Shown: in pieces, positions 46,511 to 59,035 of the stretch
Layout of the letters: each line of letters starts with the position of its first letter
Position numbering within the stretch: position 1 is the stretch's first letter
From: Benincasa hispida
Lineage: Eukaryota; Streptophyta; Magnoliopsida; Cucurbitales; Cucurbitaceae
DNA length: 64,000 nucleotides
NCBI RefSeq assembly: GCF_009727055.1
Contig: NC_052357.1
Location: forward strand, 4,123,200-4,187,199
Direction of reading: 5' to 3'
Notes under the pieces: model-generated
The model's database searches: none
Told to the model about the DNA's origin: nothing
Seen by the model: the letters and a program-made list of their open reading frames with translations, nothing else
Translations under genes and position numbers: made by a program

Positions 46511-47754
46511 AAATATGATTTACTTGTACTAAAAACATGTTTAGTGGAGAATGATGATTCTGTCTGGATAATTGATTCGGGCGCCACTAATCACGTTTGT
46601 TCTTCTTTTCAAGAGATTAGATCCTGGTGATAGCTGAAGGCTAGTGAGATGACGATGCGAGTAGTCACCAGGCACGTCGTCTCAGTTGTGGCAGTGGGAG
46701 ACATCCAATTAACTTTATAGAATATGTTTCTTGTATTAAAAGATTTTTTGTTGTTCTTGAGTTAAAAAGGAACTCGATTTCTGTAAAGTGTCTGTTACAA
46801 TGTAAATACACTCTTTCTTTTAATGTGGATAAAGTGTTTATTCATAAAGATGGTGTTGAGATTTGTACAGCTAAACTGTAAAATAACTTGTATGTGCTTA
46901 AACCGTTAGCCTTAAGTTCCCTCTATAACATAGAGATGTTTAAATCTGCCGTAACTCAATCTAAACGTCAACAAATTTCTCCAAAAAAAAAAAAAAGCCC
47001 AACTTTGGCACCTTCGATTATCAATCTCAATAGGATTGAGAGATTGGTGAAGAATGGACTTTTAAGTGAGTTAGAAGAAAATTCTTTGCTGGTGTGCGAA
47101 TCTTGCCTTGAGGGTAAGATGACTAAAAGACCTTTCACTGGAAAAGGTTATCGAGCCAAGAGCCTCTTGAGTTAGTATATTCTGACCTTTGTAGTCTTAT
47201 GAATGTGCAAGCCTGAGGAAGCTATGAGTATTTTATCAGTTTTACTGATGATTACTCCAGGTATGGGTATGTTTATCTGATACAACAGAAGTCTAAATCC
47301 TTTGAAAAGTTTAAAGAGTTCAAGGCTGAAGTTGAAAATGCAATGGATAGACGGACTAAAACACTTCAATCAAATTGAGGTGTAGAGTTTTTGGATTCTA
47401 GATTCCAGGACTATTTGATAAAACATGAAATCATTTCCAAACTCTCAGCACTGGGTACACCTTAGCAGAATGGTGTAGCGGAGAGGAAAAATAGAACCTT
47501 GTTGGACATGGTTCGTTTGATGATGAGTTATGTTTCTTTACCGGACTCATTTTGGGGTTTCGAAGTGGAGACTGTGGTTTACATACTCAACTGTGTTCCT
47601 TCTAGGAGTGTTGCGAGAACACCTCTAGAGTTGTGGAATGGTCGTAAAGCTAGTTTACATCACTTCTGCATATGGGGTTGGTTAGCAAATGTGCTTGAGG
47701 CAAATCCCAAGAAGTTGGAACCACGGTCGAGATTATGCCTCTTTGTAGGCTACC
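46511..47754 (+). pseudogene. Copia pol, part 1: protease and integrase
   Basis: The protease active site DSGATNHVC is encoded from 46,574. A decayed protease end follows, then the integrase zinc region (NLNRIERLVKNGLLSELEEN, CESCLEGKMTKRPFTGKG) and core (FTDDYSRYGYVYL, NGVAERKNRTLLDMVRLMMS). The second catalytic Asp region reads LQSN followed by a stop. A TGA at 47,214-47,216 replaces an expected CGA. The gene stops at CLFVGYL where the Athila element is inserted, and resumes at 56,371. Confidence 0.88.
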
Positions 47755-49317
47755 TGATGCGTTATTTTATGATGTGAAATTATGAAGGAAATGCGGTGAT
47801 GGAATTTCGTCGAGCACTCAAGTTTTCTCAGTGGAACTTTGCGGTAACCGGTAACTCAAATAATGGTTGGTTTTTTTATTGTGGTACTGATAATAAACAA
47901 ATGTGGCGGAGTTCAAAAAGAGTTGACAATCGAAAGATGCGATGAGTATGTAGTGAACGGGTTGAGAAGGGTTTTGGCTAACACTCCCTAGGATGCGTTC
48001 ATGCTATGCGATCATGCAACACACATACAATAGTAAACCATCTCTCGATACGAATGCTACGGCTTCTAATGTTAGAACGCATGCGATATATGCGATAAGT
48101 CTATAGGACCTACACATAAGCCTCTATTCTTATTTATGCGATGACAAAATGATACACAAAGTAAGGTGACCACATAATATCATACCTAGCTCTAGGGTGC
48201 ATGCGATCCAGGTTGGCAAACAGAGCATATCTCTAAGTCCCTATCTCTTGTTTATGCAGTTCTAATCATGCTCTCTCGAGTTTAGATTCTAACCTAGCTC
48301 TTTCAAGTCTTAGGTTCTTTCTTTAGACTCTCCCTCGAGTAGCTCTAAAGAGATGTTTGGCACAACATAAAATAAGATAATCGCAAGCAATGAACATCCT
48401 AGGTCATGTTAGCTTAGTTCTTCTCAACCCATTCGACAAGTTTAGCTACTCATGCATGCTAAGAGAGTGAATAGATGTAGAATAAGAACTTCCATTGTAT
48501 AAATATAAAGATGAAGTACAAAATAACAATGAAAGAATAGAATAAAGAGCCTGGTAGCAATCTCTTGCTTCCCAGGCTTTTACACTGTCTTTTCTACTCG
48601 TGTTCAAAAGATAATCTCGCTCTCGCTAGAGTCGGCCCGCTCTCTGCTTCTATGCCTCCGGGTTCTCTCTCGAGTTGCCCTGAGCGATCTTCCAGCGTCT
48701 CTACTCTTCTCTAACTTCGCCTTCTTCAAGATAAAAGAAAAACTATGAACAAAGACGTGTTGAGCTAATTGAACCGAACCCCTTTTCTGAAGGATGCCTT
48801 CGTTATTTATAGAGCTTCGGGGTGAAGGGCAGCTTCTTTCTTATGATTACACAGATGAGATGGCTTTAATTCCCTGACTGATGTGCCAGATATTTGTCAT
48901 CGAAAAGCTGAATGTAGTTGTTATCGTTAGCGGCTATCAACTTAATTCGGATTCGACCGTCATCAGCTTTTTGTCCCATCGTGATTAATTATTCCTTTCA
49001 CCCAGATGCATCCACCATGTTGCGCCGACTCTATGCGGCGATCCTTCTTAAGAAAATGTTTGCAAACACAATCACCGCAAAGCCTTGTGGTAATGCTGCG
49101 CTCGACCAATGATTTCCTGTGATCGCTCTTTCCGCCTTGCGTCAACGCATATTCTGCATAAAAATAAAAAAATCAACTATTTTTATGTGATGAACGCATG
49201 CGACCGCAATGTTCTAAACTTAATGCATTTGAACGCAATCTAACATATTTTATCAGTGTAAGCCAATATTATTTAAGAACTTAGTACTATGATAACGTGC
49301 ATTTCTACCCGTTATCA
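47755..49317 (-). repeat. 3' LTR of the Athila element
   Basis: TG...CA ends. Compared with 25,134 it lacks a segment after TCTCAGTGGAA near 47,845. The purine-rich TTTAGGGGTG (minus strand) directly before it is the likely polypurine tract. Confidence 0.88.
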
Positions 49318-50600
49318 CACCCCTAAATTTAAACAATGCTTATCCTCAAGCATAAGCTAAAGATTTCCTTTAGCAAGTCGACCGCAATGTTTTTTTCCTA
49401 GATTTCTCAAGGATACTTCATTCAACTCCTATACACCAAAATTTCCTGAAGTCTTATTCAAGTCTTTTCTTAAAATATTTTTAAGACCTAGAGATTGAAA
49501 GCTTAACCTTCAAAAGGGCTTTACTCGATTTTGAGACATCGTATGATTTATTTCAAAAAGAAAACTCTTCCATCAGGGTGTCAAATGATTTTTATCCTTG
49601 CATATTTCTTGACATTATTATTTTTTTTCTGACCTTGCACTGATCCAACTGCATTGCCTTCTTTGGCTTGCCCCCACGTGTGTCATGTGGACATCCAACT
49701 ACGAGCAATGCGCTCTTTCTCAGACTAAAATCATACCTACTTGGCAGCAGAGTTGCGGTCATTTATTTATGCGTTGATCTTGGCGACTTACTTTCATTTT
49801 GGCTTGCCCCCACGTGTGTCATGCGGACATCCAACTACGGGTAAGTGCCCTTCACAACTTAACTCTTATCAACATGGGTTTCCCATTGCGTTGACAGCGG
49901 AGTTGTTATTCTCAAAATTTTACTCTTTTCTTCTTCCTTTTTTTTTTCAAAATAGCAAAGGTCAAAAATAAATACCTCACCCCAAATTTAAAATGCCGGC
50001 AATGTCCTCATTGCCAAAAAAATTGAAAGAAGTTCATGCGAAGTTCTTAGAAGGCTTCGTAAAGAGAGTTTGAAAGAAAGCTAGCAGACCCCTACTTTCT
50101 AGAAATATTTCATGAGGTGATTATCTTAAAATTAAGTTGACTTTAGTATATACGAAAGAAATAGAAGCATGTTTTTCATCATTGAAATCATAATTGGCAA
50201 AGAGACAGCATGCGGTGACTTACTAAATTTATCAATATTAAATGATTGCAGTAATAAAAGAGGATGCGGTCATAAAACTTTCAAAAGTAAAATGCGATAC
50301 GATAGTGCGAAATTTGGAATAAAGATAAGGAAGAATACAACTCCCAAATTTGCGTTGTCGCCCGCATTATGTATTAGTGCATCCTTCTTTGCGACGATCT
50401 ATCTTCTTTGGATTGCAATGACGACAGAAGATAATTGCGTCTTTGTGTAACACCTCCGTAATCCAGCGCTTCGATCGTTGCAAGAAAAACAGAGAGAGGG
50501 TCAAATAAGATTAAACAAAACAAACTTTTTTTTTCCAAATAAGAATAGATAAAGAGCTAAAAAGATATAGTGAAGTGAAAATTCTGAGTAGTAGAGAAGA
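49318..50600 (-). other. Athila 3' untranslated region with a 136-bp duplication
   Basis: No ORF of note. GGCTTGCCCCCACGTGTGTC occurs at 49,665 and again at 49,801. The similarity between the two copies extends across the unit, making a two-copy direct repeat at 49,664-49,935. Confidence 0.65.
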
Positions 50601-50770
50601 ATTGAAGATTCCATGATTCCCAAAACTTGCGTCCTTGATGAATTTCGATCGTCTAATAGTGCAGGGACCACCTACTTCTTCCTTTATTCAACCGCACCAT
50701 GCGGCAATACCTGTCTAACTATGAATGGTCCGGACCAACGTGACGTTAATTTTCCAGGGAAGAGCTATAG

Positions 50771-51560
50771 TCATGAGTTGAATAATAAGACCCTTTGCCC
50801 GACTTGAAGGTTCTTGCCGCATATGTGTTTTTCGTGCCAGCGCTTGGTGCATTCCTTGTAAATCTTTGCATTCTCATATGCGTTGATCCTCCATTCCTCC
50901 AGCTCGACCAGTTGAAGTTTTCTTGCTTCTTCTGCATTCTTCAAATCAAAATTCAGTTTCTTCATTGCCCACAATGCCTTGTATTCCAGTCTAGAGGCAA
51001 ATGACATGCCTTACCAAATACCAACGCATACGGGGACATACCTATGGGTGTTTTAAATGCAGTTCGGTATGCCCACAATGCATCGTCGAGCTTTGTTGCC
51101 CAATCCTTTCGCGAAGGCCTTACTACTTTCTCAAGTATCAGCTTGATTTCTCGATTGGATACCTCGGCTTGACCATTCGTCTACGGATGGTATGCGGTGT
51201 CCACTTTATGGAGAATATTATATTTGCGCAGCTGCTCTTTGACAGTATGATTGACAAAGTGAAACCCTTCATCACTTATTATGGCACGTGGAGTGTTAAA
51301 ACGAGTGAAAATGTTTTTCTTCAGGAATTGAAAGACTATCGCCTGCAGCGCATGCCATTGTCTCTACCCACTTGGATACATAGTCGACGGCTAATAAAAT
51401 ATAATGTTTATCATTCGAGGGAGGGAATGGTCCCATGAAGTCGATACCCCATACGTCGAATAACTCAAGCTCCAAGATGATGTTCATCGATATTGCATGT
51501 TTCCATGAAATGTTACTGTGCGTTGGCACCGATCACACTTCATCACATAGTCAGCTGCAT
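50771..51560 (-). pseudogene. Athila integrase
   Basis: The minus strand reads [40 protein letters not shown] (first catalytic Asp in GIDF) and VDYVSKWVE. After frame changes the C-terminal part reads [20 protein letters not shown] and QLVELEEWRINAYENAKIYK. Middle parts with the second Asp and the Glu lie in broken frames. The zinc-binding start is probably at 51,560-51,740 in a decayed frame. Confidence 0.82.
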
Positions 51561-51741
51561 CCTTAAATAATGTTGGCCAGAAGAATCCACTTTGTAAAAC
51601 CTTAGCTACGGTGCGCTGTCCTCCAAAGTGCCCACCATATGGTGAGTCATGACATTGCGATAATATGCGTTATTGAGCAGCATTTGGCACACATAGTCAC
51701 AGAATCTGATTTGCCCCCCTTTTGTACAGATTCAACTCATC

Positions 51742-52476
51742 CTAGAAATATGATCTGCATTCGTGCCTAAGCCTCATCTTCTGGTGGTTAGTATAATCTT
51801 CTGGAAATTGCTCGTAAACCAGATAGTTGACTATGTCAGCATACCAAGGCAATTCTTCAATATGGAACAACTGCTCATCCGGGAGCACCGCACTCACCTC
51901 TGACTCATTGTGGTCAACCTCAGGTTTTTCTAATCTGGACAAGTGATCCATAACTTGGTTCTCTGTATCCTTTCGATCAATTATTTCTATGTCAAATTCT
52001 TGAAGGAGGAGAACCCATTTGATCAACCTCGGCTTTGCGTCTTTCTTTGTCCTTATGTACTTTATCACCAAATGATCAGTATGGATGAGTACCTTTGTTC
52101 CCAGCAGATATGCTCTAAATTTTTTCAACGCAAAAATTACTGGAAGTAAGTCTTTCTCTGTGGTGGTGTAATTGGTCTGAGTAGGATTTAATGTCTTACT
52201 CACATATGCAATGGGATGTAAGATTGTTTTTCTCTTTTGTGCCAAAGCTGGTCCCATCCCATACCCGCTTGCATCGCACATTAATTCAAAAGGAAGTGTC
52301 AAATTAGGTGCAATTAACACAGGTGTGGTAATCAGTGCATTCTTCAAAATTCTGAATGTGTTGAGGCAATTGTCGTCAAAATCAAATTTTTTGTCAGCCT
52401 CTATCAACGCACTCATTGGTCGTGCTATTCTCGAAAAGTCCTTGACAAAGTGTTTATAGAATCCAACATGCCCCAA
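51742..52476 (-). pseudogene. Athila RNase H (and RT connection)
   Basis: A 244-residue open stretch: [32 protein letters not shown], the RNase H start [15 protein letters not shown] with the catalytic Asp, [20 protein letters not shown] with the Glu, and [12 protein letters not shown] with a further Asp. This is the best-preserved coding piece of the element, though it is separated by a frameshift from the RT upstream. Confidence 0.9.
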
Positions 52477-52482
52477 GAAACT

Positions 52483-53390
52483 TCATACAACCTTCACGCT
52501 TGTTGGAGGTGGAAGTTTCTCAATTGCTTCTATTTTTGCTTTATCCACCTCCAACTCGTCCTGGGAAACCTTGTGCCCCAACATGATGCCCTCCTTTACC
52601 ATAAAATGGCATTTTTCCCAGTTAAGAACGAGATTTGTCTCCTCACATATTTTCAGTATCTTCTCTAGGTTGGCTAGACAGACTTCATAGGTGTGCACAT
52701 AGACAGAGAAGTCGTCCATGAAGATTTCAACAGAGTCCTCAAGATAGTCTGAAAAGATGGCCATCATGCACCTTTGGAATGTGCTTGGCGCATTGCAGAG
52801 GCGGAACGGAATGCGTTGAAATGCAAAGGTCCCATATGGGCAGGTGAATATGGTCTTGTCTTGGTCTTCTAGAGCAATCATAATCTGGTTATACCCGGCA
52901 GAGCCATCCAGAAAGCAGTAAAAGTCATTTTACAGCTAGACGGTCTAGCATTTGGTCAATGAACGGTAGGGGGAAATGATCTTTCTTTGTTGTCGCATTC
53001 AGCTTGTGGTAGTCCATGCAAATACGCCATCCGGTGATGGTCTTTTGCGGTATTAGTTTATTATTTTGGGACTACTGTCATGCCACCCCTTTTTTGGCAC
53101 ACACTACACGGGGCTGACCCACGTGCTGTCTGCTATCGGATAAATAATGCCTGCATCCAACCATTTAATGATCTCCTTTTTAACGACCTCTTTCATCGCA
53201 AGATTGAGCCTACGCTGATGTTCGATCGTTGCCTTGTGGTTTACTTCAAGACGAATTTGGTGCATACAGTACGCTGGACTAATTCCTCTAATGTCGGCAA
53301 GCGTCCAACCAATTGCTCGCACATGTTTCCTTAGAATGCTCATCAATGCATTCTCCAAGTCTTCGTTAAGTTTTGAGGATATTATCATTG
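52483..53390 (-). pseudogene. Athila reverse transcriptase
   Basis: The N-terminal part is at 53,388-53,104 (ISPAYCMHQIRLEVNHK, KKEIIKWLDAGIIYPIADST). After a break near 52,900-53,100 the palm follows (PYGTFAFQRIPFRLCNAPST, EIFMDDFSVYV). The FMDD polymerase motif is encoded at 52,722-52,711. Then comes NWEKCHFMVKEGIMLGHKVS. Confidence 0.9.
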
Positions 53391-53403
53391 GTAGCTTCTC
53401 ATT

Positions 53404-55743
53404 CTACCCCAAAAACGCATACTTTAAGTGGTTTGGCAAGGTCTTCAATTCCATTACTGGTGGTTTTACTAAGGACGGTTGCGTTGTTTTTCTTTCTTCT
53501 TTTTCTATTGGCTCTTCTTCTTGGGTTGCGATCATCTCTTCTTCCTTGCTTGTTTTTGTTATGATCGCATTACAGGCAGCAATGGATGTGCTTGCATCCT
53601 CTTCTTCATTTTCTTCGTCAAGCTTTTCTTCTTCAGTCAGGTTCTGGTCATCGCCTAAGTCATGCAGGTCTTCTTCGTCAGAGAACTTCATGGCACGGAT
53701 GATGTTGAACTTGAGCTTCTGTCCATTGATTTTCAAAGTGATATCCCCTTTCTACACATCGATCTGAGCATGACCTGTTGATAATGGTCGCCCCAGTATG
53801 ATGGGCACGTCTTTATCGGCTTCATAATCTAAGATGATGAAGTCGGCTGGTTGAATAAATTTGTCGATGGTAATCAGCACGTCCTTCACCTTCCCCTCTA
53901 GATGCACCAGAGATCTATTTGCAAGTTGGAAAGTCACAGTCGAGGCCGCAAGTTGCCCCACATTCAGCTGCTTAAAGATCGACAGAGGCATCAAGTTGAT
54001 GCTGGCTCCAAGGTCACACAAGGCTTGCTCGATGTACAGTCCTCCTATGGAGCAAGGTATAGTAAAGCTCCCAGCATCACTCATCTTCGGTGGTATTATT
54101 GATTTTGAACTCTGTGTTAAAGCCACCGTGGCAAACATACCAGTGCCCCTCTTCTTGGTTACCATTTCTTTCAGAAACTTCGTGTATGCCGACATCTTTT
54201 CAATCGCTTCATTGAATGGAATATTAATGTGTAATTATTTTAGCATAGACAGGAAGCGTTGGTACTGTACCTCGTCATTCTTTTTCTTTCTAAGTCTCTG
54301 CGGAAAAAGTGGTAATTGTACTCTCATGGTCCCCTTCTCTGTTGGCTTTGATGTGGACGCAACCTCTGGCTCTATTGCTTCTTTTTCTCCTTCTTGTGTC
54401 ACCACAATTTCAGGTTCCACTGCAATGGGAGCAATCCGGCTAGGCTTCTTTCTTTCTCCCTCCACAGTTTTTCCACTTCGCAATGTGACGACTTGACATT
54501 GCTCTTTACCTGAGCCTCTCGGGTTGCGTGGGAGTTCTGTTGAACTCGGTAGAACCCCTTGCAGTCTGTTCTTTAGCTCGCTCGCAATCTGGCCCATCTT
54601 TAATTCTAGATTGCGGATGGACATAGCCTGACTTGAAGCACAGTTTCGTTTGCACAGTTTCGTTTTTCTCTATATACTGCTTTAACAGACTTTCTAAGGA
54701 GGATGATTGCGGCGATTGCGAGCTACTGGCTTGATTTCTTGTCTGACCGTGATTGCGTGGGAAGAATCCAGGTGGCCCTTCTTTCTGCGCCACAGATTGG
54801 AAACTCTGCTGTTGATTCTTCCATGCAAAATTAGGGTGGTTACTCCACCCGGGGTTATAGGTATTCGAAAATGGATTATTTTTCACAAAGTAAATAGATT
54901 GTGGATTCTGTGGGCATTCTTCCATTGCGTGCTCGTCACCACAAGTTACACACCTTGCGGTGTTTTGACTAATTGCGTTTACTTGCCCATTTTGCGGTGT
55001 TGGGCTGCTGATCGTAATTCCCTAAACTTAGTTCATCATTGCGGTCATCTGATTCTGTAGTGAAGAAATAGCACCATTACTTGCGTCGTTAACCCTTATT
55101 CTCAGTCTCTGATCACTCTTTCTCCAATTCGTGGTTTTTTTAGATGCGATCCAAGATGTTATTAGTCTCGTCATACGTTTTGTGAAACAGACCACCAGCG
55201 GCTGCCGCGTTGGCATTGGTTTGCGAAGCGGGATTTAAACCATGATAAAACATTTTCATCTGAAGGCACTCTGGCAATCCATTGTGTGGACAATCCAGGA
55301 CCAACCTCTTAAACCTTGCCCAGGCATCGCTGAGCGATTCGTCCATGTCTTGTTCAAAATTTGATATGAGTTTCCTTCGTCTAGCATTCTCAGTAGGTGG
55401 AAAATATTTCTTCATAAATTTCTCTACGACCTGTTCCCATGAAGTGATCTCTCCAAGCTCGAGGGAATACGCCCATTTTCTTACGTGATCACAAAGAGAA
55501 AATGGAAACAAAGTTAGTCGAACTTCTTCGGCAGAGATGTTTAGAAACACAAAAGTATTGCAGATTTCTATAAAGCTACGGAGGTGGGCATGCAGATCCT
55601 CGCCACGCTGTCCTCTGAATTGTCCTGCAGTCTGGAGAGAAATCATAGTCCCTAATGGGTCTATTGCGATCGTTAGCCAGAAGGATTGGACTCGCCATGA
55701 CGTTGTTTTCGTTTGGTGCTCCATTTCCAGGCTGCTCTGCCAT
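53404..55743 (-). pseudogene. Athila gag and protease
   Basis: The probable start is the ATG at 55,743-55,741 (MAEQPGNGAPNENNVMAS). The capsid domain (55,724-55,140) reads HLRSFIEICNTFVFLNISAE, YFPPTENARRRKLISNFEQD and ARFKRLVLDCPHNGLPECLQ. A Gln/Asn-rich linker (YNPGWSNHPNFAWKNQQQ) and ELKNRLQGVLPSSTELPRN follow. The protease lies at 54,195-53,752 (IPCSIGGLYIEQALCDLGAS, VPIILGRPLSTGHAQIDV), with CDLGAS as the active-site region. An acidic segment (DEEDLHDLGDDQNLTEEEKL) ends it. Frame changes occur near 55,140, 54,620, 54,235 and 53,750. Confidence 0.87.
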
Positions 55744-55885
55744 ATCTTCTTTATCTGATTGTTGTTGTTTGCGGTCTCTTAATATCCTTCTGAACGTCCT
55801 CTCAATCTTCGGGCCGTAATTCGCAGAGATTGAGAGTCTGCAAAGAAATCAGAAAAATTACCGTTAGCACACTATTTTGCCGAAG

Positions 55886-55903
55886 TCCCCAGCAACGGCG
55901 CCA
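55886..55903 (-). other. Athila primer-binding site
   Basis: The minus strand reads TGGCGCCGTTGCTGGGGA, 6 nt after the 5' LTR. This form is known from Athila-type Gypsy elements and is usually assigned to tRNA-Asp. Confidence 0.85.
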
Positions 55904-55909
55904 AAAACT

Positions 55910-56370
55910 TGATGCGTTATTTTTTTATGTGAAATTATGGAGGAAATGTGGTGATAAAATTGCGTCAAGCACTCAAGTTTTCTCAATGGAATCCAAGTGT
56001 AAACCCCACCGAGTTTCCTGGTAAGTCCAAGGTTGATCTCAGGGACTTGGGAAAACAATATACGCCCACCAAGTTGCACCAACTCTATGCGACAATTCTT
56101 CTTGAGCAAATGTTTACGAACACAATCACCCAAAGCCTTGCGGTAATGCTACGCTCGACCAATGATTTCCTATGATCGCTTTTTCCGTCTTGCGTCAACG
56201 CATATTTTGCATAAAAATACAAAAATCAACAGTTTCTATGCGATGAACGCATGCGACCGCAATGTTCTAAACTTAATGCTTTTGGACGCAATCTAACATA
56301 TTTTATCTGCGCAAACTAGCATTATTTAAGAACTTAGCACTATGATAATGTGCATTTCTGCCGGTTATCA
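55910..56370 (-). repeat. 5' LTR of the Athila element, internally deleted
   Basis: 461 bp. Starts and ends like the 1.56 kb partner but lacks the middle, joining GGAAAACAATATACG directly to CCCACCAAGTTGC. Confidence 0.88.
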
Positions 56371-57364
56371 CTACCCCAAAGGTACATGAGGGGGTTATTT
56401 TTATGATCTGTCGGAAAATAGGGTGTTTATTTCCACGAATGCTACTTTTTTGGAGAAGGATCATATTAGGGAACATAGTCCATTTAGTAAAGTCGTGTTA
56501 CGTGAGCTTTCCAACAAAATTACTGAAACTTCAACAAGAGTTGTTGAAGGGTTTGCTTCTTCAGCAAGTGTTTTTTTTATGATAATTCATCTGGTAGGTC
56601 AGTTCCACCTCAAGAGTTGAGGGAACCTCGACGCAGTGGGAGCGTTGCGAACCTGCCCGTTCGCTATCTAGGTTTCACAGAAATCCTCATTATGGTAGCA
56701 TATGGCAACGTTGAGGATTCGTTGTCTTATCAGAATGCAATGGAGGATATAGACCGGGATGAATGGGCCAAAGCCATGGATCTCGAGATGGAGTCAATGT
56801 ACTTCAACTTAGTATGGGATCTTGTAGATCAACCTGATGGGTTAAAACCTATAAGTTGTAAATGTATCTACAAGAGGAAACAGGGTGCTGATGAAAAGGT
56901 GCAAACCTTTAAGGCTCGACTTGTGGTAAAGGGTTATTCCCAGATGGAGGGAGTCGACTACGAGGAGACTTTCTCGCCTGTTGCCATATTAAAGTCGATC
57001 TGCGTCCTCCTGTCCATTGCCGCTTATTATAATTATGAGATTTGGCAAATGGATGTCAAGACCGCCTTTCTGAATGGCAATCTTAAGGAGACCATGTACA
57101 TGGTGCAACCCGAGGGATTCATTACTGAAGGTCAAGAGCAAAAAGTTTGCAAACTGAATGGGTCCAGTTATGGGCTGAAATGGGCGTCTTGATCTTGGAA
57201 CATTCGGTTTGATACTGTGATCAAATCGTATGGCTTTGACCAAAATGTTGATGAACCTTGTGTCTACAAGAAGATCGTGAATGGTTCAGTAGTTTTCTTA
57301 GTAGACGATATCCTACTCATTTGGAATGATGTAGGTCTACTGACTGCAGTTAAGAATTGGCTAG
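56371..57364 (+). pseudogene. Copia pol, part 2: integrase end and reverse transcriptase
   Basis: It continues the gene cut at 47,754 (CCAAAGGTACATGAGGGGG, then VFISTNATFLEKDHIREHSP). A long open stretch (56,617-57,192) holds FKARLVVKGYSQMEGVDYEE, TFSPVAILKSI, QMDVKTAFLNGNLKETMYMV and QKVCKLNGSSYGLK. After a TGA comes YGFDQNVDEPCVYKK and FLVDDILLIWND, where two residues before VDD are missing relative to the usual FLVLYVDD. It ends at the solo Athila LTR. Confidence 0.9.
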
Positions 57365-59035
57365 TGATAATGGGCAGAAATGCACTTTATTATAGTGCTA
57401 AAATATTAAACAATGAAGGTTTGCGTTGATAAAATATGTTAGATTTCGTCCAAAAAACATTAAGTTTATAAAATTGTGGTCGCATGCGTTCATCACATTA
57501 GAACAGTTAACTTTGGTATTTTTATGCAAAATATGCGTTAACATAGGGCGGAAAGCGCGATCACAAAAAATCAATGGTCGAGCGCAGCATTACTGCAAGG
57601 CTTTGTGGTGATTTGTGCTCGCAAACATCTGCTCAAGAAGGATTGCCGCATAGAGCTGGGGCAACTTAGTGGGCGTATCTAGGTGAAAAGCATAATTGAT
57701 CACGATGGGACAGAAAGTTGATGACGATAAAATCCGAATTAAGTTGACAAGCCGCTAACGAGAACAAGTACACTCAGCTTTTTGGTGACAAATATTCGGC
57801 GCACCAGTCAGAGAATTAAAGTCATCTCATCTATGCAGTCATAAAAGAGAAGCCGCTTTTCACCCTAAAGATCTATAAATACCAAAGGCATCCTTCAGAA
57901 AAAGGGTTCAGCAAGTTTGGAGACTTGGATAATTTTCCTTTAGATAGTTTAGCCTTATTCTTAGATTTTCTTTATTTTAAAGTGGAAGCGCGAGAAGGAG
58001 GTTGTGCCGATAGATCGTTTCAATGAGCTCGGAAGAGTGCCAGAAGCATCAAGATCAGAGAGAGGGCCAGCTCCTGTGGAAGCAGAAATATCTTTTGAAC
58101 CGAATAGAGTCGCCAGTGTAAAAGCCTTGGTCAGCAAGGGATTGCTACCAGGCTCTCTACCCTTATCTTCCATTGTTATTTTGTACTCAAACTCATATAT
58201 AAAAATGGAATTTTCTTCTCTATATCTGTTCACTCTCTGTTTATCACGCATGAGTAGCTAAATCTGTCGAATGGGTTGAGAAGTACTTAGCTAGCTTAAC
58301 TAGGGATATTCATTCTATGCGATTATCTTGTATTATGTATGCTTCAATCATCCATGAGAGGTACTCAAGAGGGTAGTCTAAGGATAAGATCTAGGCTTGA
58401 AAAAGTCAGGTTAGAATCTAAGCTCAGAAGAGTCAGATTAGAACGCATAATCAAGAGATAGAAGCTTAGGAATAAGCACTGTTTGCTATTAACACATTGC
58501 ATGCATCCTAGAGATAGGATATGATTGTGTGCTATCACCTTGTCTTTGTGTGCATCTTGCATCATCGCATAGGAAAAGAGTAGAGACTTAGGAATAAGCT
58601 CTATGGACAGTTTTGCATTCAACACATGCGTTCTAGACTTAGGAGCACTGCATCTGCATTGGAAAATGATTTGAAGTTGCATGAGTGTAGCATGATCGCA
58701 TAGTCTAGCACATTCCCAGGAAACGCTAGGAAAATACCTTCTCAACCCATTCCTCCGCATACTCAGTGCATCTATCCCTTAATCAAACTTTTCTCAAATC
58801 CGCCGCATTTATTTATTTTCATTACCGCAACAACAACACCGAGTTACCGATTACCGCAATGTCTTTCTGAAAATTACCACCGCATATTGTTTTCCCAAGT
58901 CCCTGAGTTCGACCCTGGACTTACGAGGAAACTCAGTGGGATTTACACTTGGATTCCACTGGGAAAACTTGATTGCTCAACGCATTTTCATCATTGCATT
59001 TCACCCATAATTTCACCTTATAAAATAACGCATCA
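57365..59035 (+). mobile_element. Solo Athila LTR
   Basis: Starts TGATAATGGGCAGAAATGCA and ends AATAACGCATCA, opposite in direction to the Athila element at 47,755. It is flanked by GCTAG (57,360-57,364) and GCAAG (59,036-59,040), a target duplication with one change. The host pol continues on both sides (AVKNWLV before, FQMKDLGEA after). ORFs inside, such as 58,004-58,261, are not genes. Confidence 0.88.

Larger units (their letters stand above)
47755..56370 (-). mobile_element. Athila-type Ty3/Gypsy retrotransposon, complete ends, 8.6 kb
   Basis: LTRs 47,755-49,317 and 55,910-56,370 both start TGATGCGTTATTTT and end GTTATCA. CTACC flanks the element at 47,750-47,754 and 56,371-56,375, a perfect target duplication. 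The primer site, gag, protease, reverse transcriptase, RNase H and integrase lie in Gypsy order on the minus strand. The LTRs are each internally deleted at different places, so their length difference does not date the insertion. Sequence style ([36 protein letters not shown]) is Athila-like. No env-like ORF is visible. Confidence 0.92.

Noticed and set aside
46108..46532. Minus-strand ORF 46,108-46,425 and plus-strand ORF 46,218-46,532
   Set aside because: Shadow and out-of-frame readings of the Lys/Gly/Ser-rich gag linker.
53234..54496. Long Ser-rich plus-strand ORFs (53,234-53,767 and 53,861-54,496)
   Set aside because: Antisense shadows of the Athila gag-protease region, which has recognisable domains on the minus strand.
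57961..58261. ORFs of 85-96 codons on both strands
   Set aside because: They lie wholly inside a solo Athila LTR and are not conserved in the other LTR copies.
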